61,507 nucleotides of DNA, from positions 1 through 61,507 of the forward strand of contig NZ_CANMKV010000026.1 of NCBI RefSeq assembly GCF_947498635.1. The letters run 5' to 3'. The position numbers and the translations under genes were made by a program. Every line of letters starts with the position of its first letter. Positions within the stretch are counted from its first letter, which is position 1. Of this stretch, positions 9,816-18,970 are shown in pieces. Under the pieces are notes generated by a model. The model was not told the DNA's origin. It was given only the letters and a program-made list of their open reading frames with translations, and searched no databases. The DNA is from an uncultured Microbulbifer sp. (lineage in GTDB: Bacteria > Pseudomonadota > Gammaproteobacteria > Pseudomonadales > Cellvibrionaceae).

Positions 9816-11156
9816 TTACCCCTCCTTCTCAATACGGGTCAGGTTGTCCCGCAAAATGGGGCCGTACTCGTACTTGCCCGGACACACAAAAGTACACAGT
9901 GCCAGATCTTCCTCGTCCAACTCCAACGCACCCAGTTTCTGGGCCATGGCGCTGTCACCAACAATCAGCGAACGCAACAATTGAGTGGGCAGTACGTCCA
10001 GCGGCATCACCTTTTCATAGGTACCGATCGGCACCATGGCACGCTCGGAACCATTGGTGCTGGTGGTGAAGTCGAACAGCTTGTTTTTGAACAGGCGCGA
10101 CAGATAGATCGGGAAAATGGAGAAGCGCTTGTTACCGGCACGCAAGTAGTGCAGGAACGGGCGCTCGTCGCCCTCTTCCAGAATCGTTATCTGGTTGTGG
10201 TAACGGCCCAGGTAGGCCAGGGGACCAGAGGCCGATCGACCGCCGAATACGGAACCGGAAATAACGCGATCGTTATCGCCTTTCAGCTCGCCCGCGATCA
10301 GTTTGTCTAAGCTGGCACCGAGACGAGTGCGCAGCAGACGCGGCTGCTTGGCCTGGGGACCGGCCAGGGACACAACACGATCGGTAAACAGTTTACCGGT
10401 GGTAAACAGTTTGCCCACGGCGATCACATCCTGGTAATTGATAGTGAATACACTGCGGGAGCCGGATACCGGACTGAGGTAGTGGATGTGGGTACCGGAA
10501 AGCCCGGCCGGATGGGGACCGGCAAACGCTTCACGGCGGATATTAGCGGCGCTCGGCACAGGAATATCTGCATCCGGAGCCGTGCACACGTAAGTGGTCT
10601 CCGCCAGCTTAGAGAGCACCTCAACGCCCTGAGAGAAGGCTTCGCGGTTCTCAGCAATAACGACTTCCGGATTCGCCGCCAGAGGGTTGGTGTCCATCGC
10701 ATTGATGAACACCGCTACCGGCTCGGCATCCAGGGCGGGAACGCGGCTGAATGGGCGGGTACGCAGCGCGGTCCACAGACCGGACTCAACCAGGTTCTCA
10801 ACCACTTGAGTACGAGTAAGCCCAGACAACTTGCCTGCGCTATAGCTCTGGAACTGTTCCGCGGCATCGCCGTCTATCTCAATCACGACAGACTGCAACA
10901 CGCGACGGGCACCACGATTAATAGCGACAACACGACCGGCGGCCGGCGCTGTGTAGCGCACACCTTCGGTTTTCTTATCGCTAAACAGCAGCTGACCAAG
11001 TTTGACGCTATCCCCTACTGCCACCTCCATTGTCGGCTTCATCCCGTGATAATCGGGGCCGAGAACAGCGACGGTCTTGAGTGCAGGACCCTTGTGGATC
11101 ACCTGCTCGGGCGCGCCGGATATGGGTAAGTCCAATCCCCGACGGATCTTTCTCAT
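9816..11156 (-). CDS. nqrA: Na+-NQR subunit A
   Basis: Peripheral cytoplasmic subunit of 446 aa, implicated in ubiquinone interaction. It begins [18 protein letters not shown], the typical NqrA start, followed by the barrel-sandwich hybrid (biotinyl-like) region and the C-terminal [12 protein letters not shown] motif near residues 415-426. First gene of the nqrABCDEF-apbE-nqrM operon. Its ATG follows a roughly 210-nt leader that contains a strong hairpin, described separately, so expression of the whole operon may be set by attenuation. Confidence 0.97.
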   Translation of the reverse strand: MRKIRRGLDLPISGAPEQVIHKGPALKTVAVLGPDYHGMKPTMEVAVGDSVKLGQLLFSDKKTEGVRYTAPAAGRVVAINRGARRVLQSVVIEIDGDAAEQFQSYSAGKLSGLTRTQVVENLVESGLWTALRTRPFSRVPALDAEPVAVFINAMDTNPLAANPEVVIAENREAFSQGVEVLSKLAETTYVCTAPDADIPVPSAANIRREAFAGPHPAGLSGTHIHYLSPVSGSRSVFTINYQDVIAVGKLFTTGKLFTDRVVSLAGPQAKQPRLLRTRLGASLDKLIAGELKGDNDRVISGSVFGGRSASGPLAYLGRYHNQITILEEGDERPFLHYLRAGNKRFSIFPIYLSRLFKNKLFDFTTSTNGSERAMVPIGTYEKVMPLDVLPTQLLRSLIVGDSAMAQKLGALELDEEDLALCTFVCPGKYEYGPILRDNLTRIEKEG

Positions 11157-11181
11157 ACGCCTATGCCTAAGTTTCTAGTTT

Positions 11182-11256
11182 AAAAAATTGCAATATGGCC
11201 CACCGGCCCGGGTTCAGACTGACAGGCAGTCGACCCCGGGCTAGCGAGCCATATTG
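11182..11256 (-). terminator. Terminator-like hairpin in the nqrA leader
   Basis: On the minus strand a long interrupted stem forms. The outer arms are CAATATGGC (11248-11256) and GCCATATTG (11191-11199), 9 bp. The middle arms are GCCCGGG / CCCGGGC, 7 bp, and the inner arms GACTG / CAGTC, 5 bp, close a CCTGT loop. The 3' side is followed after 3 nt by TTTTTT at 11182-11187. It is 25 bp from the nqrA ATG and downstream of the apparent nqr promoter, so it would act within the operon's own transcript. Alternatively it ends read-through from gap. Confidence 0.7.
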
Positions 11257-11269
11257 TGGAATTATGTGC

Positions 11270-11363
11270 TGCGAGGGCTTACACCGTATCACCCGAAGAC
11301 CGGGCGGAAGGAAGCTAAACACGGTTTGCGCACGCTAACTTCTCGGCGCACGGTCGCCTCGCA
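11270..11363 (-). ncRNA. Candidate structured 5' leader RNA (possible riboswitch) of nqrA
   Basis: A 94-nt domain is closed by a 7-bp helix, TGCGAGG (11357-11363) with CCTCGCA (11270-11276). Inside it, TGCGC can pair with GCGCA, and ACCGT with ACGGT enclosing a CCCG-gtctt-CGGG hairpin, which gives a multi-branched fold. It lies between a TATAAT box and the terminator-like hairpin in front of nqrA. CTCGC occurs both in the closing helix and in the 5' arm of the terminator hairpin (11244-11248), so the two could compete for GCGAG. I cannot match it to a known riboswitch consensus. The structure is drawn by eye, not computed. Confidence 0.4.
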
Positions 11364-11374
11364 AAATCGCGCGC

Positions 11375-11403
11375 ATTATAAAGACGGGGCAAAGTCTTTA
11401 CCA
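11375..11403 (-). promoter_or_regulatory. Probable sigma70 promoter of the nqr operon
   Basis: A perfect TATAAT is at 11375-11380 (minus strand), with a weak -35 (TGGTAA) about 17 nt upstream. Transcription would start near 11367, leaving a leader of about 210 nt before nqrA. Between this promoter and the gap stop at 11550 there is a GC-rich inverted repeat (GGCGGC / GCCGCC around 11480-11500), probably the 3' end of the gap transcript. Confidence 0.55.
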
Positions 11404-11549
11404 GTCTGGAAGCGCCCAAAGTGGCACTGAGATAAGAAATTTCTGCTGAAAAAACAGAGATTTGGGGAGAGGCGGGCGGGCGGCCAGGAAAGCCGCCGCA
11501 CCCCTGCAGCCAGCCTCTACGGCCGACTGCAAGACTTTAGCTTGACGCC

Positions 11550-13007
11550 TTAGTCTTTTTTCGGGAACAGCTCATAACGGACGCCGGCCATATCTTCCAG
11601 GCAGCGAACCACCTGACAGCTGTAGCCGAACTCGTTGTCGTACCAGCAGTAGAGCACAGCGTTCTTACCGTCCACAATAGTCGCAGTGGAATCGAATACA
11701 CAGGCAACGCGAGAGCCGACAAAATCGCTGGACACCACCTCTGGGGAGTTGGTGAAATCAATCTGTTGACGCAGCGGAGAGTGCAGTGCCACATCGCGCA
11801 TGTATTCGTTCAGCTCTTCCTTGGTGGTCTCTTTACCCAGATTCAGGTTGAGAATCGCCATGGAAACGTTCGGTGTTGGAACGCGGATCGCATTGCCGGT
11901 GAGCTTGCCTTTCAGTTCCGGCAGGGCCTTGGCCACCGCTTTGGCGGCACCGGTTTCCGTCAGAACCATGTTCAGCGCTGCAGCGCGGCCGCGACGCTCA
12001 CCCTTGTGGTAGTTGTCGATCAGGTTCTGGTCGTTGGTATAGGCATGGACAGTCTCTACGTGACCGTGCTCCACACCGTAGCCGTCCATCATCGCCTTCA
12101 GGACCGGCACAATAGCGTTGGTGGTACAGGAAGCGGCTGACAGCACCTTGTCTTCCGGCTTGATATCGCTGCTATTGATACCGTAAACGATATTCTTAAT
12201 GTCGCCCTTGCCCGGTGCAGTCAGAAGCACTTTGGAGGCGCCTGGGCTCTGCAGGTGCTGGCTTAGACCTTCTTCATCGCGCCATACACCGGTGCTGTCA
12301 ACGATAATCGCATCGTCGATACCGTGCTGAGTGTAATCCACCTCCTGAGGGGAGTTGGCGTAGATGATCTTGATTTCATTGCCGTTGCAGATCAGGGAGT
12401 TGGTCTCCTCGTCCACACGAATAGTGCCCTGGAAAGCACCGTGCACCGAGTCGCGACGCAGCAGCGAAGCACGCTTCACCAGGTCGTTCGGGGCCTTGCC
12501 CTTGCGCAGTACGATCGCTCGCAGGCGCAGCACATCACCACTGCCGGCTTTATCGATCAACAGGCGCGCAACCAGGCGGCCGATACGACCAAAGCCGTAA
12601 ATCACAACGTCCTTGGAGTTCGGCAGGGGCTTGCCGGCACCAGAGGCATCAGACAACTCTTCACGCACAAAGTCATCTACAGGCAAGTTGCGTGCGTCGC
12701 GCATAAACTTGTTAGTCAGGGTTCCCAGGTCGATGTGTACAGGACCCAGATCCAGCTTGCAGATAGCTTCCAATACAGGGAAGGTTTCAAACTCGGAGAG
12801 TTCGTTTTCCTCAACCTGGCGCACAAAGCGGTGCGCTTTCATAATGCTCAGAACAGAGCGATTAACCAGGTTGCGGCCATACATATAAATACCGACGTTT
12901 TGCTCGCGGTTGAGCTTTCCGATCATCGGGATCATGGATTCGGCTAGCGCTTCACGCTGCTTCCAGTCCTTGAAAAAGTCCGCGGGCTTCGGTCGCTTCT
13001 GAGTCAC
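11550..13007 (-). CDS. gap: Glyceraldehyde-3-phosphate dehydrogenase, long N-terminal form
   Basis: Oxidises glyceraldehyde-3-phosphate with NAD(P)+. The catalytic Cys lies in SAASCTTNAIVPV, and the nucleotide-binding motif is YGFGRIGRLVARLL. The roughly 485-aa protein carries about 130 extra N-terminal residues before that motif, as in the second GAPDH of pseudomonads (P. aeruginosa PA3001 type) rather than the 330-aa glycolytic enzyme. The frame stays open to 13385. The GTG at 13007 follows AGAGG by 9 nt and gives the family N-terminus (MTQKRPKPADFFKDW). It lies upstream of nqr and divergent from mfd. I would not assign a glycolytic versus gluconeogenic direction from sequence. Confidence 0.93.
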   Translation of the reverse strand: MTQKRPKPADFFKDWKQREALAESMIPMIGKLNREQNVGIYMYGRNLVNRSVLSIMKAHRFVRQVEENELSEFETFPVLEAICKLDLGPVHIDLGTLTNKFMRDARNLPVDDFVREELSDASGAGKPLPNSKDVVIYGFGRIGRLVARLLIDKAGSGDVLRLRAIVLRKGKAPNDLVKRASLLRRDSVHGAFQGTIRVDEETNSLICNGNEIKIIYANSPQEVDYTQHGIDDAIIVDSTGVWRDEEGLSQHLQSPGASKVLLTAPGKGDIKNIVYGINSSDIKPEDKVLSAASCTTNAIVPVLKAMMDGYGVEHGHVETVHAYTNDQNLIDNYHKGERRGRAAALNMVLTETGAAKAVAKALPELKGKLTGNAIRVPTPNVSMAILNLNLGKETTKEELNEYMRDVALHSPLRQQIDFTNSPEVVSSDFVGSRVACVFDSTATIVDGKNAVLYCWYDNEFGYSCQVVRCLEDMAGVRYELFPKKD

Positions 13008-13083
13008 TGTCAGACACCTCTGCAATAGGTTTAATAGGCAGGAAATCACGGCCCGCAAACCACTCGGGGCCGTATGGCTGCGC

Positions 13084-13160
13084 ATTATCAGGATTCGCCT
13101 ATCTCTACGCAACTGCGCAAAAAAAAACCAACAAAATGTAGTAAAACTACCTTTTTGTTG
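13084..13160 (-). promoter_or_regulatory. gap promoter with upstream inverted repeat
   Basis: On the minus strand a -35 TTGCGT (13107-13112) and a -10 GATAAT (13084-13089) are 17 nt apart. Just upstream, 13129-13142 and 13146-13160 form an A/T-rich inverted repeat (CAACAAAA...GTAGT / ACTAC...TTTTTGTTG). It is placed where an activator or repressor could bind. The region 13008-13316 separates gap from the divergent mfd. Confidence 0.5.
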
Positions 13161-13316
13161 TTTGCAGGCCTTTCCGTGCACAATCCCCAAAAAAGCGTAG
13201 CCGTTCGAGAGGAAATCCATCGACGCCGTTAACATAGACTGCAGCCCAATCCGATCGCGGCTACAATAGTCGCCCCCTGCACCACAGCAAATGAAAGCGC
13301 GGATATTTAAGGAAAG

Positions 13317-16300
13317 ATGACCGATATACAGCCCCTGACTCCCCCCAAATTCCAAAGCGGTAATGACCGGCAATTCTGGGGACAACTACACGGCGCAGCG
13401 GCCGCGCTCGCCATCCTAAATGCTGCACGCAACAGCCAATCCCCCACCCTACTGGTTACCAGGGATAGCCTTGAGGCGCACCGCTTAGAGGTACAACTGA
13501 AATTTTTTAACAAAGCGCGGAGAGATGGGGGCCCTAGCGACGACTTTGAGATTTTCTATTTCCCCGACTGGGAAATCCTGCCCTACGATACCTTCTCACC
13601 ACATCAGGATATTATCTCGGACCGTTTGGCCACGCTCTATCGCATGCCGCAAATGGGAAGCGGCATTGTCATAGTGCCTGTAAGCACGCTGATGCACCGC
13701 CTTCCGCCCTGCGATTATGTCGCCGGCAATGCCTTGATCCTGACCGAGGGGCAGCAATTTGATATCGATACTCAGCGACGCCTGCTGGAGCAGGCCGGCT
13801 ATCACTGTGTAGATACCGTCTACGAACACGGTGAATTCGCTGTGCGCGGTTCGCTGATGGATATATTTCCTATGGGCAGCTCCCTGCCCTATCGCATTGA
13901 TCTGTTTGACGATGAAATCGAATCCCTGCGCACCTTCGATCCGGAAACCCAGCGCACGGTGGATAAGGTGGAAACCATCCACCTACTACCTGCGCGGGAA
14001 TTCCCCATGCACAAGGCGGGCCTCTCTGGGTTTCTACAAAACTGGCACGAACAGTTTCAGGCCGACCCCAGCCTCGCTCCCATCTACCAGGATATTAACG
14101 CCGGTATTGCGCCTGCAGGTATCGAGTATTACCTGCCTCTATTTTTCGATAATCAATGTGCGAGCCTGTTCGACTACCTCCCGAAAGGCAGCCAAGCATT
14201 TTTGCAGGGAGAGATTCAAGCTCCCGTGGAGAGTTTCTGGCGGGAAGTCGGCAATCGCTACGAGAGTCGCTGTGGCGATCTGACCCGCCCAATCTTGCAA
14301 CCCCGCCAAATACTGCTGGATATCGACGAGTTTAATGGCGCACTTAAAGCCATGCCGCGCGCGATCTTTTCCGCGGAAGTGCTGCCGGAGGCCAAAGGCA
14401 ATTTTAACTTTGCCACCCAGCCCCCACCCTCCCTACCAGTTGACGGCAAGGCCGAGCAACCTATGGCAGCCCTGGAAAGCTACCTGGCGGGGCACTCCGG
14501 GCGGGTGCTCTTCTGTGCCGAAAGTGGAGGGCGACGCGAGGCACTGCTGGAACTGCTCAAAGGTATACGCTTAAGCCCCCCGACCTTCCCGAGCTGGGAG
14601 GAGTTTCTACACAGCAATGAAACGATCGGCATCACTGTAGCCCCCCTGGATCAGGGGCTGCTACTGATAGACCCGGCCATCAACTTAATCGCAGAACCAC
14701 AATTATTTGGTGAGCGTGTTCTGCAACAGCGTCGCCGGAAAAAAGCCAAGGATGACGCCGACAATGCCGTAAAAAACCTGGCAGAGCTGCGCATTGGCAC
14801 TCCGGTTGTCCATATCGACCACGGCGTGGGGCGCTATCGTGGCTTACAGCACCTGGAGATCGACGGGCAACCAGCGGAGTTCCTGACCCTGGAATATGCC
14901 GACGAAGCCAAACTCTACGTCCCTGTGGCCAGCTTGCATCTCATCAGCCGCTACTCCGGCGCCGATGAAGCCCTCGCACCGCTGCACAAAATGGGCAGCG
15001 AGCAATGGCAGAAAGCCAAGCGCAAAGCCGCCGAGAAAGTGCGCGATGCCGCCGCCGAACTGCTGGACATTTATGCCCGCCGGGAGGCCCGCATCGGTCA
15101 TGCCTTTGCCGACCCCAAGCTGGCCTATCGCGAGTTCTCCGCAGGCTTCCCCTTCGAAGAGACCCCGGACCAGCAGCAGGCCATCGAAGCTGTAGTCGGC
15201 GACATGCTGTCAAAAAAACCGATGGATCGCCTGGTGTGTGGCGATGTGGGGTTCGGTAAAACCGAAGTTGCTATGCGCGCCGCCTTCGTCGCCGCCCACG
15301 CGGGCAAACAGGTGGCCATGCTGGTACCCACCACCCTGCTGGCACAACAGCACTTCCAATCCTTCCAGGACCGCTTTGCGGATTGGCCCATCAATATCGA
15401 AGTCATCTCCCGCTTCCGCTCAGGCAAAGAAGTGGACAGCGTGAAAGAAAAAGTGGCGAACGGAAAAGTGGATATTCTGGTCGGCACCCACAAGTTGCTG
15501 CAGAGTGACCTGGACTTTAAAAATCTAGGACTACTCATTATCGATGAGGAACACCGCTTCGGCGTACGCCAGAAAGAGCGCCTCAAGAGCCTGCGCGCCG
15601 AGGTGGACATTCTCAACCTCACCGCCACCCCAATTCCAAGAACCCTGAATATGGCCATGGCCGGTATTCGCGACCTCTCCGTGATCGCCACCCCGCCGGC
15701 GCGGCGCCTATCGGTGAAAACCTTTGTCCGCGAACGCGACGAAGCCCTAGTGAAGGAGGCGATCCTCCGGGAGATACTGCGCGGTGGTCAGGTATATTTC
15801 CTGCACAACGAAGTGAAGAGTATCGAGCGAGTTGCCCGCGAACTGCAGGAATTAATTCCCGAGGCGCGCATCGGTATTGGCCACGGCCAGATGCGCGAGC
15901 GCGAACTGGAGCAGGTGATGGGAGACTTCTATCACAAGCGTTTCAATGTACTGGTCTGCACCACGATTATCGAGACCGGTATCGATGTGCCCACGGCCAA
16001 CACCATTCTGATCGAGCGTGCGGATAAATTCGGCCTAGCCCAGCTGCACCAGCTGCGCGGCCGCGTGGGCCGCTCCCACCACCAGGCCTATGCTTACCTG
16101 CTGACCCCCAACAAGCGCGCCATGACCGGCGACGCCGTAAAGCGCCTGGAGGCCATCAGTGAAGCCCAGGACCTCGGTGCAGGTTTTACCCTCGCCACCC
16201 ACGACCTGGAAATCCGCGGCGCCGGTGAATTACTTGGAGAAGAGCAAAGCGGTCAAATTCAAAGTGTTGGCTTCAACCTGTATATGGAAATGCTCGATCG

Positions 16301-16796
16301 AGCGGTAAAAGCGATTCGCGAGGGGCGCACACCCAACATCGATGAACCACTGGAATCACCGTCCGTGGATGTAAACCTGCGAGTGCCCGCTCTGATTCCC
16401 GAGGATTACCTACCGGACGTGCATGGCCGACTGATGATGTACAAACGGATCGCCAACGCCGCCGACCACCAGCAACTCAAGGAGTTACAGGTGGAAATGA
16501 TCGATCGCTTCGGCCTGCTACCCGAGCCGGTCAAGCACCTGTTCCGCACCACCGAGATAAAGCTGAAGGCCGACGCAATGGGAATTCGCAAGCTGGAAGC
16601 CTCCGCAGCCCGCGGCCGCATCGAATTTTCCGAAAACACCCAGGTTGACCCACTCACCCTGGTAAAAATGGTGCAGACCCAACCGGGCCGCTACCAACTG
16701 GCGGGCGCCAATCAGCTGAACTTTAGCCTCGACGAGGGCGGCCCTGACCGCAAGTTGCAAGAAATCAATCAAGTACTGGAGCGCCTGGCACAGTGA
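13317..16796 (+). CDS. mfd: Transcription-repair coupling factor Mfd
   Basis: ATP-dependent translocase of 1159 aa that removes RNA polymerase stalled at DNA lesions and recruits UvrA. The N-terminal UvrB-like region is followed by the RNA polymerase-interaction domain (AELRIGTPVVHIDHGVGRY, near residues 490-510). The SF2 motor has Walker A GDVGFGKTE starting near residue 642, DEEH in IIDEEHRFG and the QLRGRVGRS motif VI. The C-terminal TRCF domain then ends the protein. Length is normal for the family. AAGGAAAG precedes the ATG. It stands next to gap, as in pseudomonads. Confidence 0.97.
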   Translation: MTDIQPLTPPKFQSGNDRQFWGQLHGAAAALAILNAARNSQSPTLLVTRDSLEAHRLEVQLKFFNKARRDGGPSDDFEIFYFPDWEILPYDTFSPHQDIISDRLATLYRMPQMGSGIVIVPVSTLMHRLPPCDYVAGNALILTEGQQFDIDTQRRLLEQAGYHCVDTVYEHGEFAVRGSLMDIFPMGSSLPYRIDLFDDEIESLRTFDPETQRTVDKVETIHLLPAREFPMHKAGLSGFLQNWHEQFQADPSLAPIYQDINAGIAPAGIEYYLPLFFDNQCASLFDYLPKGSQAFLQGEIQAPVESFWREVGNRYESRCGDLTRPILQPRQILLDIDEFNGALKAMPRAIFSAEVLPEAKGNFNFATQPPPSLPVDGKAEQPMAALESYLAGHSGRVLFCAESGGRREALLELLKGIRLSPPTFPSWEEFLHSNETIGITVAPLDQGLLLIDPAINLIAEPQLFGERVLQQRRRKKAKDDADNAVKNLAELRIGTPVVHIDHGVGRYRGLQHLEIDGQPAEFLTLEYADEAKLYVPVASLHLISRYSGADEALAPLHKMGSEQWQKAKRKAAEKVRDAAAELLDIYARREARIGHAFADPKLAYREFSAGFPFEETPDQQQAIEAVVGDMLSKKPMDRLVCGDVGFGKTEVAMRAAFVAAHAGKQVAMLVPTTLLAQQHFQSFQDRFADWPINIEVISRFRSGKEVDSVKEKVANGKVDILVGTHKLLQSDLDFKNLGLLIIDEEHRFGVRQKERLKSLRAEVDILNLTATPIPRTLNMAMAGIRDLSVIATPPARRLSVKTFVRERDEALVKEAILREILRGGQVYFLHNEVKSIERVARELQELIPEARIGIGHGQMRERELEQVMGDFYHKRFNVLVCTTIIETGIDVPTANTILIERADKFGLAQLHQLRGRVGRSHHQAYAYLLTPNKRAMTGDAVKRLEAISEAQDLGAGFTLATHDLEIRGAGELLGEEQSGQIQSVGFNLYMEMLDRAVKAIREGRTPNIDEPLESPSVDVNLRVPALIPEDYLPDVHGRLMMYKRIANAADHQQLKELQVEMIDRFGLLPEPVKHLFRTTEIKLKADAMGIRKLEASAARGRIEFSENTQVDPLTLVKMVQTQPGRYQLAGANQLNFSLDEGGPDRKLQEINQVLERLAQ

Positions 16797-16939
16797 TACC
16801 ATTTTTGCAGCCGGTGATGTGATCGATCGACACAGGGCCTCCCCCCCTGCCAAAATCGCCAACACAAACAACCGACTGCGAAATGCTCCCGTAAGACTCC
16901 ACCGATAGCGCTAGAAAGACGGATAAAAGTGGTAACCCC

Positions 16940-17809
16940 ATGACCATAATGAAGATAATTCGCCTCTGCTCAACTTTAGCCTTGGCCCTCTCCGCCACGG
17001 CAACCCAGGCGGCCAGCTATGCCGGCAACACATTTGAGATCGAAATGATTGTGTTCGAGCGCCCTCAAGGCATGGCTCAAACCAGTGAAACCTGGCCCGC
17101 GGAGCCCAAGCTTGTATACCCTTCCCGCTGGGTTGATTTCGATACCCCCAAGCACGCAAAGCAAACTCAGCCCGAGCAAAACGACGAACCAATCAGTTTT
17201 GAGCCAGAGGGCCTCAATGTTAGAGCTCGCAAGGAGGCACCCTCCACCGGATTGCGCCTATCCCCAGCAGCCACCAAACTCGACAACAAAGCTGCTGCAT
17301 TAACCAGAGAGGGAGATCGCATTCTCTTTCACAAAGCCTGGCGCCAAGTACTGGTACAAAAGCATAGGGCTCCGGCAGTCCTCATTGATGGTGGTGAGGC
17401 TTTCGCCGGGCACCGACAACTGGAAGGCTCAGTGACCCTGAGCGTCTCTCGCTACCTGCACTTGAGCACCAACCTCTGGCTTAATGACTTTTCAGCGCCC
17501 CCATCGGGCAAAGGCCTGCAGCTGCCTCCGCGGCCAGGAACTACAGCCACCTCTCACGCCGACCTGACGCCCCGTGATCAGCCAAGCTCTCAAGGAAACT
17601 ACGAGCCGATAATCCTGGGCGAGCCCCCCCAGGCTGCCGAGCAGCCAACTTTTGTCAAGCGCGCAGCCCACCTTGAGCACGAACGGCGTATGCGCAGCGG
17701 CCAGCTGCACTATATTGATCATCCAGCCTTTGGCGTGCTGATTGAAATTCGCACTGTAGCCAACCCCGAGACGGAAACGGCAGAGAATCTCCGCTCCGAC
17801 ACGCCCTAG
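16940..17809 (+). CDS. csiV: CsiV-family periplasmic peptidoglycan-binding protein
   Basis: Secreted 289-aa protein. A signal peptide covers residues 4-25 with a likely cut after AQA. The mature start SYAGNTFEIEMIVFERPQ is the signature of the CsiV family, which in Vibrio cholerae supports cell-shape integrity in the presence of D-amino acids. The middle is low complexity and Pro/Gln-rich; the C-terminus has IDHPAFGVLIEIRT, also family-like. It is downstream of mfd as in Pseudomonas. The start could be the ATG at 16949 instead (MKIIRL), which makes a more usual signal peptide. Confidence 0.8.
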   Translation: MTIMKIIRLCSTLALALSATATQAASYAGNTFEIEMIVFERPQGMAQTSETWPAEPKLVYPSRWVDFDTPKHAKQTQPEQNDEPISFEPEGLNVRARKEAPSTGLRLSPAATKLDNKAAALTREGDRILFHKAWRQVLVQKHRAPAVLIDGGEAFAGHRQLEGSVTLSVSRYLHLSTNLWLNDFSAPPSGKGLQLPPRPGTTATSHADLTPRDQPSSQGNYEPIILGEPPQAAEQPTFVKRAAHLEHERRMRSGQLHYIDHPAFGVLIEIRTVANPETETAENLRSDTP

Positions 17810-17816
17810 GAAGCCC

Positions 17817-17847
17817 GCAATATCCCTCTTACGCTGGGGGATATTGC
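17817..17847 (+). terminator. Inverted repeat behind csiV
   Basis: GCAATATCCC (17817-17826) and GGGATATTGC (17838-17847) form a perfect 10-bp stem with an 11-nt loop, starting 7 bp after the csiV stop. No clear T-tract follows, so it may be a weak terminator or an mRNA 3'-end protector. Confidence 0.5.
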
Positions 17848-17849
17848 AT

Positions 17850-18440
17850 TCTCTGCCCCAAATTAAAATACATATAAGCCTTAACCAGATTGCCCACCAT
17901 AATTGGGCGGACAGTTACCAATAGGCCTAGCAGCGAATCAAAGCAATTTGATTCATCCACTAAGAAAACAAAATAATTTCATAAATAACGATTAAGTAGG
18001 CATGCTATAACACTCAAATATACAATCCAGGACTGCATATACCGGCCAACATACACCGCACCTGAAAACTTCCAGAATCCCTAGAAATCGAAATCAATTA
18101 AGCGATTAAATACTGGCTAAAAGAAATTTTTCCCTTACCCTGCCCAAACAAACCCATATCCCGCCTACCATTACATTGATGACAGAATTATTTAATGCTC
18201 GGGGAAAGTTAAATAATCTCAAAAAAGCAGGGCGTCAGTTTTAAGAATTGGAATATTAAATAAAACTAAGGTGATTAAATCAGTCACAAACAAAGGGAGC
18301 GACTAAATTTTACGAACGGTATCAGGGAAAGTGGTACAGGATAGGGAAATAGAAAAGCGAGCCGAGCAGCCCGCTTTAAGAGGCGCTGGCAGAGCTGGCG
18401 GCTGGCAACCGCAAACTCTACACGATAACAGTTCTTTCAA
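17850..18440. other. A+T-rich noncoding stretch between csiV and csp
   Basis: About 600 bp with no convincing protein gene and a base composition clearly more A+T-rich than the flanking genes. It holds a perfect 8-bp hairpin with a GCAA loop (GAATCAAA / TTTGATTC, 17935-17954) and a GCCC...GGGC repeat near 17892-17909. It could hide a small RNA or be the remnant of a lost gene; nothing recognisable is left. Confidence 0.4.
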
Positions 18441-18455
18441 CGAGCGATCCTAGAA

Positions 18456-18671
18456 TCACTCACAGGGAACAACATCTTCCGCCAGCAGTCCTTTGTCACC
18501 TTGTTGCATTTCGAACTCAACCGCCTGCCCCTCGTTAAGAGTTTTATAACCCTCACCGCGAATGCTGCGATAGTGTACGAAAATATCTTCAGTTCCTTCT
18601 CCACAGGTGATGAAGCCATAACCCCGTGCGTTATTAAACCACTTCACAGTACCTGTAACGCGATCACTCAT
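18456..18671 (-). CDS. Cold-shock-domain protein (CspA family)
   Basis: Single-stranded nucleic-acid binding protein of 71 aa. The RNP1-like [12 protein letters not shown] and RNP2-like DIFVHY motifs are both intact. The ending [11 protein letters not shown], with a C-terminal Cys, is unusual. GAGG lies 9 nt before the ATG. The gene stands alone, with a roughly 300-bp A/T-rich upstream region (18672-18970) that fits the long leader typical of csp genes. Paralogue assignment (cspA, cspD or other) is not possible from sequence alone. Confidence 0.92.
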   Translation of the reverse strand: MSDRVTGTVKWFNNARGYGFITCGEGTEDIFVHYRSIRGEGYKTLNEGQAVEFEMQQGDKGLLAEDVVPCE

Positions 18672-18970
18672 TGAGAAAACCTCATTATTGTTATTGCGCC
18701 TACCTCTATCACCTCATAACTACATTCGGCAAGAGGGGCAAACGCCACCCCATTGTTAACAAACTGCTCCATGCAGAATGCTATCTTGCTTCACCCTTTT
18801 GATAGATACCAAAAAGGCGTAACCTGATTCTTAGATAAAACAGCGCCAGTGTCTAGGTTTCTATGTGAAATAAATACTACGTTTTTACCAGTATGCGTAA
18901 TTAACCGACAGAACCCTGATTAACACCAACATATAAACTAAGCATTTGTACCTTATTGCACTCCCAATAC

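Noticed and set aside
13008..13385. N-terminal extension of the gap frame by 126 codons
   Set aside because: It runs through the gap promoter and into mfd on the other strand; the GTG at 13007 with ribosome site matches the family start.
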